A DNA stretch of 64,000 nt from Corynebacterium sp. ACRQK (lineage in GTDB: Bacteria > Actinomycetota > Actinomycetes > Mycobacteriales > Mycobacteriaceae), in the NCBI RefSeq assembly GCF_022345965.1, contig NZ_JAKRMU010000002.1, forward strand, positions 124,001 to 188,000. Reading direction: 5' to 3'. Positions 9,602-17,204 of this stretch are shown here, in pieces. Position numbers and translations under genes: made by a program. The notes beneath the pieces are model-generated. The model saw only the letters and a list, made by a program, of their open reading frames with translations. It searched no databases and was not told the origin of the DNA. Each line of letters opens with the position of its first letter. Positions within the stretch are counted from its first letter, which is position 1.

Positions 9602-10681
9602 ATGAGTGAGAAGCTGACAGTCGCCGAACTTCTCGCCCGCAACGGGCGCGAAGCAGATCCTGCTGACACTGGTCGGCGTCGACGCCGTCACCGCAACTTG
9701 GAAAAGGGCGGCGTTTCCGTTGCCGAGCTGACGGGTTCCATTCCAGTAGTTCAGACCGAGGACGACGCAGCTTCGGATGAGTCCGCGGTCAAGGCTACAG
9801 ATAAGGCCGCTCCGAAGGCTGCCGCCAAGGACACTGTGGCGGCACAGCCCGAGAAGCAGGAGAAAAAGGAGAAGAAGCTCCAGCCGGATCAGCGTTCCGT
9901 AAGCCGCACCCCGGAGCGCCCGGAGGAACAGACCGGCCAGCTTGCTGCTGCCAAGGATGTCGAGGACTCCAAGGATGTTAAGGACGTCAAGGGTGCTGAC
10001 GCTGAAAAGCCGACCTTCGGCGAGGTCGCGCGCGGCCAGGTGGCTGAAAAGCCGGAAGCCAAGAAGGAGCCGTCGGTAAAGCCAGAGGCGGAGAAGGCTG
10101 AAGCCAAGAAGGCCGAGAAGGCTGAGGCCAAGAAGGCAACCAAGGAAGTCAAGCCGATAAAGCCTGCCGAAAAGCCTGGCAAGGCTGAAAAGGCAGCCAA
10201 GCCTGGCAGCGCTGAGAAGCCAGGCAAGGCCGGGGTCGCCGCGGCAGCGGCAGCGGGCGGAGCCGGGGCAGCCGGCGCCGCTGGGGTTGCTAAGTCGACT
10301 GAGGCGGACGCTGCTGACAAGGTGGGCGTCAAGTCGCGGTCGCAGACTACCAGTGACGAACAGGCACAGTTCGCGCAGCTCGAGGAATCCCTCGAGGACG
10401 GCGAAGTTGTCGAGTACGAAGACGACACGATCTCCTGGCCGATGATGATCCTGCAGGCAATCCTGGCGATTGCCGTGGGTGTGGGCGTGTTCTTCGGCTT
10501 TAGTTTGATCTGGGCCAAGGCTCCGGCGGTTCTGGCGCTGGTGCTGGCCATCGCCGTGACGCTGCTGTTGGTCGGACTGGTGCACGCGCTGCTGCGCCAC
10601 CGCGACAAGCTGCTGATGATCCTTGCCGCCATCGTTGGTTTGGTGCTGACGATCGGGCCGCGACTAGTCCAGGGGCTGTAA
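9602..10681 (+). CDS. Lys/Ala-rich membrane protein (Rv0497-like)
   Basis: A 359-residue protein. A conserved N-terminal head contains LTVAELLARNGRE and GGVSVAELTGSIPVV. A low-complexity middle (~60-235) is built of Ala/Lys/Glu/Pro units resembling histone H1 tails, ending in an Ala/Gly run. The C-terminus (~280-355) has three predicted membrane helices. The head is typical of the protein found between ppx and proC across Corynebacteriales. Role unknown; the charged linker could span the cell envelope or bind DNA or cell-wall polymers. A good terminator follows, so it appears monocistronic. Confidence 0.7.
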   Translation: MSEKLTVAELLARNGREADPADTGRRRRRHRNLEKGGVSVAELTGSIPVVQTEDDAASDESAVKATDKAAPKAAAKDTVAAQPEKQEKKEKKLQPDQRSVSRTPERPEEQTGQLAAAKDVEDSKDVKDVKGADAEKPTFGEVARGQVAEKPEAKKEPSVKPEAEKAEAKKAEKAEAKKATKEVKPIKPAEKPGKAEKAAKPGSAEKPGKAGVAAAAAAGGAGAAGAAGVAKSTEADAADKVGVKSRSQTTSDEQAQFAQLEESLEDGEVVEYEDDTISWPMMILQAILAIAVGVGVFFGFSLIWAKAPAVLALVLAIAVTLLLVGLVHALLRHRDKLLMILAAIVGLVLTIGPRLVQGL

Positions 10682-10701
10682 AAGCCTCCTAAGACGTGGA
10701 C

Positions 10702-10733
10702 GGGCGCTGGTTGGAGAGCCAGCGCCCTTTTGG
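10702..10733 (+). terminator. rho-independent terminator
   Basis: GGGCGCTGG and CCAGCGCCC form a 9-bp stem with an 8-base loop, followed by TTTT. It closes the 9602-10681 gene. Confidence 0.85.
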
Positions 10734-10796
10734 TATTTACGGGGAACCAAAAGGGCGGGGTAGCAGGAAGCCGCCAATCCTGGCACGCTGGTTTAT

Positions 10797-11663
10797 ATGA
10801 CTCAAATTGGAATTATTGGCGGAGGAAACATCGGCGAAGCCCTGCTCGCCGGAATTGTTGCGGACACTGAGGATGCCGCAGACGCAAAGAAGATCATCGT
10901 CGCGGATCCGTCGCAGGAGCGGCTGGACGAGCTCAAGGATAAGTACGGCATGGTTACCGCCCGCGAGGGGCGCGAGGCAGCCGAAGGTGCCGATATCCTG
11001 TTCATTTGCGTGAAGCCCAACATCGTCCCCATCGTGCTGGACGAAGTGGCCGAGGTGCTCGACAGTAACTCCCAGGACACGATCGTGGTTTCCCTGGCGG
11101 CAGGCGTGACTATCAACACCATGGAGTCCGCGCTGCCCGCGGGCGCCACCGTTGTGCGCACTATGCCGAACACCCCGATGCTGGTTGGCAAGGGTGCGAT
11201 CGGTATCGCCGGTGGCCGCTTTGCCGAAGAGGATCAGCTAAAGACGGTGCAGGACATCATGTCCAAGGTCGGCGAGGCTGTCATTGTTAAGGAAAAGGAG
11301 CTGGACGCAGTCACGGCTGTTTCTGGTTCCGGTCCGGCATACATCTTCCTGGTTGTGGAAGCGATGATCGAGTCTGCTGTGCAGCTGGGGCTAGCCCGCC
11401 CGCTGGCGGAGAAGCTGGCTATCGCTAACGTGCAGGGTGCCGCCACCATGATGTCCCAAAACCTTGCAGAGGGCGGAGATACGCCTTCTGTGCTGCGCAC
11501 CAAGGTCACCAGCCCTGGAGGTACCACTGCGGCGGCTCTGCGCGAACTGGAGGAGTCCGGTATCCGCGGAGCATTCTTCCGCGCCATGGAAGCCTGCAAG
11601 GACCGCTCTGAGGAGCTGGGGGCGCCGAAGCCGGGTGCGAACGCGGCCAACGGCGATAGTTAA
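10797..11663 (+). CDS. proC: pyrroline-5-carboxylate reductase
   Basis: Last step of proline synthesis, reducing pyrroline-5-carboxylate with NAD(P)H. The Rossmann motif IGIIGGGNIGEALL is at the N-terminus, VVRTMPNTPMLVGKG lies near residue 118, and the ProC signature SPGGTTAAALRELEESG is near 240. Length of 288 is slightly above the family's ~270. It is in the conserved position before the HTH gene and bS22. Confidence 0.93.
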   Translation: MTQIGIIGGGNIGEALLAGIVADTEDAADAKKIIVADPSQERLDELKDKYGMVTAREGREAAEGADILFICVKPNIVPIVLDEVAEVLDSNSQDTIVVSLAAGVTINTMESALPAGATVVRTMPNTPMLVGKGAIGIAGGRFAEEDQLKTVQDIMSKVGEAVIVKEKELDAVTAVSGSGPAYIFLVVEAMIESAVQLGLARPLAEKLAIANVQGAATMMSQNLAEGGDTPSVLRTKVTSPGGTTAAALRELEESGIRGAFFRAMEACKDRSEELGAPKPGANAANGDS

Positions 11664-11772
11664 GCGCCCCTGTGGGCAGTGTGTAGGCGTGGGCCCCGCC
11701 CAAATGGGGTTAATTTCTCCTTCTCTCCGAGCGATCTCAGTGATCTTTTTAGACACAACGGTTTAACACAGA

Positions 11773-11813
11773 TCACGCCTGTTCAATCCGGTCACGCTCG
11801 GTAACAGGCGTGA
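11773..11813. repeat. 11-bp inverted repeat between proC and the HTH gene
   Basis: TCACGCCTGTT (11773-11783) and AACAGGCGTGA (11803-11813) are perfect reverse complements around a 19-base loop. There is no T-run on either side, so it is not a clear terminator. It may be an operator or RNA structure. The rest of the 11664-11986 gap holds the HTH promoter and no gene. Confidence 0.6.
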
Positions 11814-11901
11814 GCTTATGGTGCCTCGAGTTGCGTAGGCCACAAGGAGCAATCTGCTCTCAATGGTCACCCTTGTTGCACATTATTCACACGTTTCACG
11901 T

Positions 11902-11907
11902 TATGAT
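11902..11907 (+). promoter_or_regulatory. -10 element of the HTH gene
   Basis: TATGAT matches the corynebacterial -10 consensus. It would give a leader of about 70 bases containing a CTGCAG-based inverted repeat (about 11935-11957). Confidence 0.5.
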
Positions 11908-11986
11908 GGTTCGCGAGCGATCACGTGTGAAGTCCTGCAGGAGGGGAAGCCTGCAGCGCATGAGAGCGCAAAGAAAGTGATGATCT

Positions 11987-12187
11987 ATGGCTAACACCGA
12001 AAATGGAACATTTCTGACCGTCGCAGAGGTCGCTGATCTGATGCGCGTGTCGAAGATGACTGTTTACCGTCTCATCCACTCGGAGGAGCTGCCTGCCGTG
12101 CAGGTCGGCCGCAACTTCCGCGTTCGTGGATCCGCTGTTGAGGCGTACCTCGGAGCTTCCGAGTACAACCCCGGCCAGACCGGTTAA
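11987..12187 (+). CDS. excisionase/AlpA-type helix-turn-helix DNA-binding protein
   Basis: A 66-residue protein consisting almost only of a MerR/excisionase-type winged HTH: FLTVAEVADLMRVSKMTVYRLIHSEELPAVQVGR, with the last helix defining a binding surface and a conserved GRNFRV turn. It matches Rv0500A, between proC and bS22. It is phage-like in fold but belongs to the conserved core here and no integrase is nearby. It probably acts as a transcription regulator; targets are unknown. Confidence 0.85.
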   Translation: MANTENGTFLTVAEVADLMRVSKMTVYRLIHSEELPAVQVGRNFRVRGSAVEAYLGASEYNPGQTG

Positions 12188-12205
12188 TCAGCGAGACGCA
12201 ACAGT

Positions 12206-12262
12206 CCCCCATTTTCGGTGCTAGGTGGCTTTCGCCGCTTGCCCGGTGATGGGGGATTTTTG
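12206..12262 (+). terminator. terminator of the HTH gene
   Basis: CCCCCAT (12206-12212) pairs with ATGGGGG (12249-12255) and is followed by ATTTTTG. The loop is long (36 bases) but T-run and position fit termination. Confidence 0.6.
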
Positions 12263-12283
12263 TTTCTCCAGGGTACTGGGGGC

Positions 12284-12289
12284 TAAACT
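12284..12289 (+). promoter_or_regulatory. -10 element of bS22
   Basis: TAAACT lies 184 bases before the bS22 start, giving an untranslated leader of about 175 bases that carries the pseudoknot. Confidence 0.5.
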
Positions 12290-12391
12290 GTGGAACATTC
12301 GTGTCTACGGGTGTGAAGCAACTCTTGCGCGGCAGCCCATTGTGGCAGCCCCTTGTAGCAGGCAGCGTGCATCCGAGGGCACATCTTCTCT

Positions 12392-12430
12392 ACCGCCGTA
12401 AAAGGTCCGGCGGTGGGGGAGCAGACCTTT
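12392..12430 (+). ncRNA. H-type pseudoknot in the bS22 leader
   Basis: Two perfect 7-bp stems interlock. Stem 1 is ACCGCCG (12392-12398) with CGGCGGT (12408-12414). Stem 2 is AAAGGTC (12401-12407, inside the loop of stem 1) with GACCTTT (12424-12430). Loops are 2, 0 and 9 bases, the geometry of a classical H-type pseudoknot. It ends 42 bases before the bS22 ATG. Autoregulation by a ribosomal protein, or a switch between the two hairpins, is inferred. Confidence 0.65.
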
Positions 12431-12472
12431 AACCCGAAGAGATAACTAACCGAGAGAAACGAGGCTTACCCC

Positions 12473-12574
12473 ATGGGTTCTGTCATCAAGAAGCGCCGCA
12501 AGCGCATGTCCAAGAAGAAGCACCGCAAGATGCTGCGCCGGACCCGCGTTCAGCGTAGGAAGCTCGGTAAGTAG
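12473..12574 (+). CDS. small ribosomal subunit protein bS22 (AURKAIP1/COX24 domain)
   Basis: A 33-residue protein, extremely basic, starting [19 protein letters not shown] and ending in [12 protein letters not shown]. This is the AURKAIP1/COX24 motif described as bS22 in the mycobacterial 30S subunit, homologous to mitochondrial mS38. A GAGG ribosome site lies 9 bases upstream. It sits right after the HTH gene as in mycobacteria (Rv0500B). The unusually long structured leader suggests control at the RNA level. Confidence 0.9.
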   Translation: MGSVIKKRRKRMSKKKHRKMLRRTRVQRRKLGK

Positions 12575-12597
12575 CCTTTCGCTGCCGCATATAGAAA

Positions 12598-12648
12598 AAC
12601 CCACCGCAGGCGCCCTATGAAAGGGACGTGGCCACGGTGGGTTCTTGC
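12598..12648. terminator. shared terminator between bS22 and the SerB-like gene
   Basis: AACCCACCG and CGGTGGGTT form a 9-bp stem with a second inner pairing; it is T-rich on the plus side and has a run of A on the other, so it can serve both convergent genes. Confidence 0.7.
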
Positions 12649-12682
12649 GTTTCCGGCGAGCCCTAGCACCGCCTAGCGAACC

Positions 12683-13945
12683 CTAGCGCCGCTTCCGTGC
12701 CCACATGCTCGCGCCACCTGCTAACCCCAGCAGGCCAGCCCCCGCCGCCAGCCGTGCCCCGCCGATGCGCCGAAATGCGCGGCGCATCCGCCGGTAGTCG
12801 CGGATCTCCCAGCCGCGTTCAAGTGCCGCCTTGCGCAGTTTGGAATCCGGGTTGATCGCCACGGCAGTGCCGACGGTGGAAAGCATCGGCAGGTCGTTCA
12901 CGGAATCCGAATACGCGGTGCAGCGCTGCAGATCCAGCCCTTCGTAGTTTGCCAGGGCGATCACGGCGTGCTTCTTTTCCTCACCGTGCAGCATGTGGCC
13001 GACCATCCGCCCGGTAAAACGGCCATCCTTCACTTCCGCCACGGTGCCGAGCGCGCCCGTGAACCCCAGCTCCTTGGCGATGATCTGCGCTAGCTGCACC
13101 GGCGAGGCAGTCACCAGCCACACCTGCTGACCCGCCTGAATGTGCATGTCGGCCAGTTCCTTGGTGTCCGGGAAGATGCGTTCCGCGATCGTCGCCGCCC
13201 AGATCTCTTGGGCCATTTCGGTAACCTCGGACTCCTTGCGCCCCTTCACCAGAGCCAACGCCTGCTCCCGACCGCTGGAAATGTCGTCCGCGCTTTCCTT
13301 GCCCAGCATCCGGAACTTCATCTGCACCCAGATAAAGCCCAGCAGCTGTTGGGCGGTAAAGAATCGCCGTTTCGCGAGGCCGCGGGCGAAGAGCAGGATC
13401 GAGGCGCCCTTGATCAGCGTATTATCCACGTCGAAGAAGGCGCCGACTCCGGCATCCTGCGGGATCGAGGGGTCGGGGTGGTCCAAGTGCCGCGGCTTTT
13501 CCGCCGATAGCCCCGCGCCCTCCAGGTTGGCCAGCCCGGTACGCAGCTGGTCGCCTTTGATCGCGTAGCTGTGCGCCAGCTGGTCCAGCTGGGCCTTGCT
13601 GAGCTCCCAGAGCGCTTGTGGGGTGCCGGTGCCGTACCCGACCTGCAGGTTCTGTGTCGTTGTGGTGGGGTGTTCGTGTTTTTTGGGTGGGGACGCCACC
13701 TTCTCCGCCGCTAGAAGCTCAGCATCGCTTGAGCGCTTCTCGCGGCGAGGTTTTCCGAAGCGTTCCTCCCGGAACTCGCGGAGGAAGGACTGCACAGTCA
13801 GGGACAGTGCGCGCAGGTAGCCCCGCCACTCGCTGCCAATATCGCGCCATTCCGCCAACAGGTCCGCGCGCTCACCCTCGTTCCGGCCAGAGGCCGGGGT
13901 GGGGCGATTCGACGGTTGTAGATCAGGCGCTTCATTCACACACAT
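12683..13945 (-). CDS. HAD-IB family hydrolase, SerB1-like
   Basis: A 420-residue protein. The N-terminal ~165 residues form a charged region with no domain I recognise; the HAD-IB phosphatase follows, with motif I FFDVDNTL (~170), motif II VTASP (~280) and motif III AYSDSVNDLPML (~345). The C-terminus has a short hydrophobic stretch and ends RKRR. HAD-IB members act on phosphoserine or lysophospholipids; the equivalent in M. tuberculosis (Rv0505c) is annotated serB1, but phosphoserine activity is not assured. The long N-terminal extension makes the start (ATG 13945) uncertain. Confidence 0.8.
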   Translation of the reverse strand: MCVNEAPDLQPSNRPTPASGRNEGERADLLAEWRDIGSEWRGYLRALSLTVQSFLREFREERFGKPRREKRSSDAELLAAEKVASPPKKHEHPTTTTQNLQVGYGTGTPQALWELSKAQLDQLAHSYAIKGDQLRTGLANLEGAGLSAEKPRHLDHPDPSIPQDAGVGAFFDVDNTLIKGASILLFARGLAKRRFFTAQQLLGFIWVQMKFRMLGKESADDISSGREQALALVKGRKESEVTEMAQEIWAATIAERIFPDTKELADMHIQAGQQVWLVTASPVQLAQIIAKELGFTGALGTVAEVKDGRFTGRMVGHMLHGEEKKHAVIALANYEGLDLQRCTAYSDSVNDLPMLSTVGTAVAINPDSKLRKAALERGWEIRDYRRMRRAFRRIGGARLAAGAGLLGLAGGASMWARKRR

Positions 13946-14010
13946 AAAGTTACCCCGAAAGCGCGACCAGGGCGCTGCCGAGAGGTATTAGTCCGGAGCT
14001 TTCCGACGGG

Positions 14011-14016
14011 TAGCAT
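14011..14016 (+). promoter_or_regulatory. -10 element of the glutaredoxin-like gene
   Basis: TAGCAT ends 8 bases before a GTG at 14025, which would be a leaderless start six bases inside the longest frame. Confidence 0.45.
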
Positions 14017-14018
14017 GG

Positions 14019-14348
14019 GTGCTCGTGAGCTCCGACAGTATCTCCCCAGATCAGCCCCCTGCCCAGGTGTCGGCGCAGCCGTCAGCCCAGCCTGCACGAG
14101 TGCAGCTGATCAGCCGCTCGACGTGCGGCTCCTGTGCCCGCGTACATCAGCAAATCCTGCCTATCGCACACCGCTTCGGCACGACGGTGGAAGTGATCGA
14201 GCTGGACCGTGGTGGCGTCACTAAAGAAAAAGAGGAATTGGCACAAGAGTTCGGCGACCGCGTGCCCGTAGTGCTCGTCGACGAAGAAGAGGTCGCGTGC
14301 TGGGAAATCGACGATGACGAACTGATCGCGGCGCTGGAGCAGGACTAG
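14019..14348 (+). CDS. glutaredoxin-like (DUF836) thiol-disulfide protein
   Basis: A thioredoxin-fold protein of about 109 residues with a Ser/Gln/Pro-rich N-terminal tail. The redox motif is RSTCGSCARV (CxxC near residue 36), followed by VEVIELDRGG and the cis-Pro region RVPVVLVDE. It matches Rv0508, just before hemA. It may keep haem enzymes or HemA reduced, but this is inferred only from position. The start could be GTG 14019 or, from promoter spacing, GTG 14025. Confidence 0.8.
   Translation: MLVSSDSISPDQPPAQVSAQPSAQPARVQLISRSTCGSCARVHQQILPIAHRFGTTVEVIELDRGGVTKEKEELAQEFGDRVPVVLVDEEEVACWEIDDDELIAALEQD
14211..14233 (+). repeat. dispersed motif copy 3 (in glutaredoxin-like gene)
   Basis: GGTGGCGTCACTAAAGAAAA, coding for GGVTKEKE. 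Confidence 0.6.
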
Positions 14349-14433
14349 AGCACTGTATAGCCGCTATATAGCAGCCCCGTTAACTCGTTTTGGCAACGGG
14401 GTGGGTTAAGGGCTACCGTAGACACTCGTAACT

Positions 14434-14472
14434 ACTTGGGGGTATAGCCCCGCGCGCGGCCGTTCCCCAAGT
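14434..14472 (+). promoter_or_regulatory. hairpin in the hemA leader
   Basis: ACTTGGGG (14434-14441) pairs with CCCCAAGT (14465-14472), with a GC-rich loop that can fold further. It ends 11 bases before the GGAGG ribosome site of hemA. Upstream, CCCCGTT/AACGGGG (14374-14400) forms another stem. A role in hemA expression is inferred. Confidence 0.45.
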
Positions 14473-14498
14473 GATCCCCGCAGGAGGCATGAAGACGT

Positions 14499-15962
14499 AT
14501 GAGTAGTAGCACCCGGACTGGTTCCGCGTCGGTGTTGCTGGTCGGACTGTCTTTTCGTTCGGCTCCGGTGACCATGCTGGAGCAGGCGACGGTCGCCGAT
14601 GCGGATCTGCCGAAAATGCAGCTATCGCTGGTGGATAGCGACGTGATCTCCGAATCGCTGGTGCTTTCCACCTGCAACCGCATGGAGTTCTACACGGTCG
14701 CCAACGCCTTCCACTCCGGCCTGGACCATGTTGTGGACACGATCGCGCAGTTCTCCGGACTGGAGACCACCCAGCTGGAGCCGCACCTGTACGTGCACTA
14801 CGCGGACTCCGCGGCCGAACACATGCTGAAGGTCGCCTCCGGGTTGGATTCTATGGTCATCGGCGAACAACAGATCATCGGCCAGCTGCGCAGTGCCTAC
14901 CAGTCCGCCAACGAGACCGGCACGGTGGGGCGCACGCTCCACGACCTAACGCAGCGCGCACTGCGGACGGGCAAGCGCGTGCACTCCGAGACCGCCATCG
15001 ATTCGGCGGGTGCCTCCATGGTGTCTTTCGCCGTGGATCAGGCGCTGCGCTACATCGAACCCGTGCGTGCTCTTTCTGCTGTTGTTGATGACGCCCCTTC
15101 GTCCCAACCCCTCGCCGGCCACCGCGCGCTGATTATCGGTGCGGGGGCTATGGCATCCCTGGCTTCCACCCACCTGGGCAGACTGGGTATCGACCACGTG
15201 ACCGTGGCCAACCGCACGCTGTCGCGGGCGGAGAACCTGGTGAACCACGCACGTGAGGCCGGGGTGGATTCCTCCGCGGTGCCGCTGGACGGGGTGGCCG
15301 ACTGCCTGAGCGCGGTGGACATCGTGGTTTCCGCAACGGGCGCGGTGGGCAACGTGGTCACTGAGCGGGACGTGCGCGCGGCCATGGGGGCGGCTGGCGC
15401 GAAGGTGCTGGTTGACCTTTCCATGCCTGCGGATATCGAGCGTTCCGTGGCGGACATCGACGGCGTGAAGCTGCTGAATATCGAGGAGCTCACGACGATG
15501 GCCGGCGACCGGGTGCAGGACGAAGACCCGGCACGCGCGATCGTGGCCGATGAGCTGCAGAGTTTTTTGGAGCAGCAGCGTGCGCAGTCCGTCGTTCCCA
15601 CTGTCAAGGCCCTGCGACAGAAGGCCGGGGAGGTCATGGCCGAGGAGCTGATGACGCTGGAGCGCCTGACCCCCGACATGTCGGAGACCGACCGGGCGGC
15701 TGTGGTCAAGTCGATGAAGCGCGTGGTGGATAAGCTCCTGCACACCCCAACGGTGCAGGCCAAGAAGCTTTCCGCCGGCGGTCAGCAGGTCAGCTACCCA
15801 GATGCATTGGCTGCCTTGTTCAACCTTCCCAACGGGATGGTGGATTCGGTGACCCGGCCGGGGCAGGCCGACTCTAGCGCGGCGCAGACCGCGGGAACCT
15901 CTGCCCGTGCCGATCAAATTCCAAGCGTTGCCCGCATTAGCCAGGTAGCGAAGGAGGCTTAA
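14499..15962 (+). CDS. hemA: glutamyl-tRNA reductase
   Basis: First step of C5-pathway haem synthesis: NADPH reduction of glutamyl-tRNA to glutamate-1-semialdehyde. The nucleophile is Cys59 in [11 protein letters not shown]; the signature [20 protein letters not shown] starts near residue 113, and the NADPH fold [20 protein letters not shown] near 210. Length is 487 with an Ala/Ser-rich C-terminal tail. The ATG follows GGAGG at good spacing. It heads a hemA-hemC unit (8-base gap). In relatives hemA is a main control point for haem; the leader hairpin may be relevant. Confidence 0.95.
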   Translation: MSSSTRTGSASVLLVGLSFRSAPVTMLEQATVADADLPKMQLSLVDSDVISESLVLSTCNRMEFYTVANAFHSGLDHVVDTIAQFSGLETTQLEPHLYVHYADSAAEHMLKVASGLDSMVIGEQQIIGQLRSAYQSANETGTVGRTLHDLTQRALRTGKRVHSETAIDSAGASMVSFAVDQALRYIEPVRALSAVVDDAPSSQPLAGHRALIIGAGAMASLASTHLGRLGIDHVTVANRTLSRAENLVNHAREAGVDSSAVPLDGVADCLSAVDIVVSATGAVGNVVTERDVRAAMGAAGAKVLVDLSMPADIERSVADIDGVKLLNIEELTTMAGDRVQDEDPARAIVADELQSFLEQQRAQSVVPTVKALRQKAGEVMAEELMTLERLTPDMSETDRAAVVKSMKRVVDKLLHTPTVQAKKLSAGGQQVSYPDALAALFNLPNGMVDSVTRPGQADSSAAQTAGTSARADQIPSVARISQVAKEA

Positions 15963-15970
15963 GACTTTCC

Positions 15971-17056
15971 ATGTCCGCAACATCTAATAGCGCTAACGCC
16001 GCCAGCACCGCAAGCGCCGCTAACCGAGCGGCCGATGACGGCCGCACGTTCCTGATCGGCACCCGTAGGTCTGCGCTGGCGACAACACAGACCAGCCACG
16101 TCCGCGCCGGAATGCAATCCGCTGGCTACGCGGCGGAACTGCACCTGGTGCAGACCCCTGGCGATGCCTCCCAGGCGGCGCAGATCCCAGTCGCGCAGAT
16201 CGGCGTGGGTGTGTTTACTGAAACGCTGCGCAAGGCTCTGGAAGCCGGCGAGTGCGACGTGGCCGTGCACTCCTTCAAGGATCTGCCGACTGCCCCGGAT
16301 CCGCGTTTCCGTACTGTCGTTCCGCGCCGGGTGGATCCGCGCGAGGTGCTGGTCAGCCGAAACAACCAGCCCTTGTTGGAGCTTCCGCAGGGCGCCAAGG
16401 TGGGCACGTCCGCACCGCGGCGCGTTTCCCAGATTCGCGCCGTGCGTCCGGATCTGGAGCTAATGCCCCTGCGCGGAAACATCGATACCCGCATGGGGCG
16501 GACGGAAAAGGACCTGGACGCAGTGGTTTTGGCTCGCGCGGGTCTAGAGCGCGTCGGCCAGCTGGAGCGAGCCGCCGAGTCGATCGACCCGTCCACGATC
16601 ATGCCCGCGCCCGCGCAGGGTGCGTTGAGCGTGGAGGTCCGCGCGGATGACGAGGCCGCCTGGCAAGCCGTCCGCCATCTGGATCATCTGCCCAGCCACA
16701 TGGCTGCCGTGGCCGAGCGGGCCGTACTTTCCACTCTGGAGGCCGGCTGCACTGCACCGGTTGCCGCGTACTCCCAGTGGGTGGAGCAGGAAGGCACAGA
16801 CGGCACAGAAGGCTCTGAGCAACGCTACGTCCTGCGCGTATTCGGCGGCGTGTTCGCAATGGACGGCTCCCGCAAGCTGGTGCGCAGCGGCGAGGCCGCC
16901 TTCGACATTCCGGACCCGACTGCAGACGAGGGATTCCCTGCCGCCGTGGAACCCCGCTGGCGCGAGTGCATAGATGCGGCCAGAGCCATAGGCACCGACA
17001 TAGGTAGAGCGTTACTCGAGGATGGTGCCGCCGAGTTAGTGGCTGAGGCCGAATAG
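15971..17056 (+). CDS. hemC: hydroxymethylbilane synthase (porphobilinogen deaminase)
   Basis: Polymerises four porphobilinogen units. The core begins [14 protein letters not shown] near residue 26 after an Ala/Ser-rich extension; HSFKDLPT holds the catalytic Asp, [13 protein letters not shown] contacts substrate, and the dipyrromethane cofactor Cys is Cys260 in [13 protein letters not shown]. The C-terminal domain has a ~12-residue Glu/Gly-rich insertion after that site. It is translated 8 bases after hemA, so is co-transcribed. The gap to hemD (17057-17204) carries one copy of the dispersed GGGCGTC motif. Confidence 0.95.
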   Translation: MSATSNSANAASTASAANRAADDGRTFLIGTRRSALATTQTSHVRAGMQSAGYAAELHLVQTPGDASQAAQIPVAQIGVGVFTETLRKALEAGECDVAVHSFKDLPTAPDPRFRTVVPRRVDPREVLVSRNNQPLLELPQGAKVGTSAPRRVSQIRAVRPDLELMPLRGNIDTRMGRTEKDLDAVVLARAGLERVGQLERAAESIDPSTIMPAPAQGALSVEVRADDEAAWQAVRHLDHLPSHMAAVAERAVLSTLEAGCTAPVAAYSQWVEQEGTDGTEGSEQRYVLRVFGGVFAMDGSRKLVRSGEAAFDIPDPTADEGFPAAVEPRWRECIDAARAIGTDIGRALLEDGAAELVAEAE

Positions 17057-17077
17057 CTTTTCTTTTCTGGACGCCCC
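17057..17077 (-). repeat. dispersed motif copy 4 (directly after hemC)
   Basis: GGGGGCGTCCAGAAAAGAAA on the minus strand, starting at the base after the hemC stop. Confidence 0.6.
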
Positions 17078-17204
17078 CTGCGGCGCCCCACCCCTCAAAC
17101 TTCACCGGCACCGTACACGTAGCCACCGGGCTACATGCGCACGGCTGCCCCAAGCAGATTTTTCAAGACACAATTACAAACCCGACAAGTTAGAAAGTTC
17201 CACT

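Noticed and set aside
11987-12187. HTH protein as a phage excisionase marking a prophage
   Set aside because: It is in the conserved proC-HTH-bS22 order and no integrase or phage gene is nearby.
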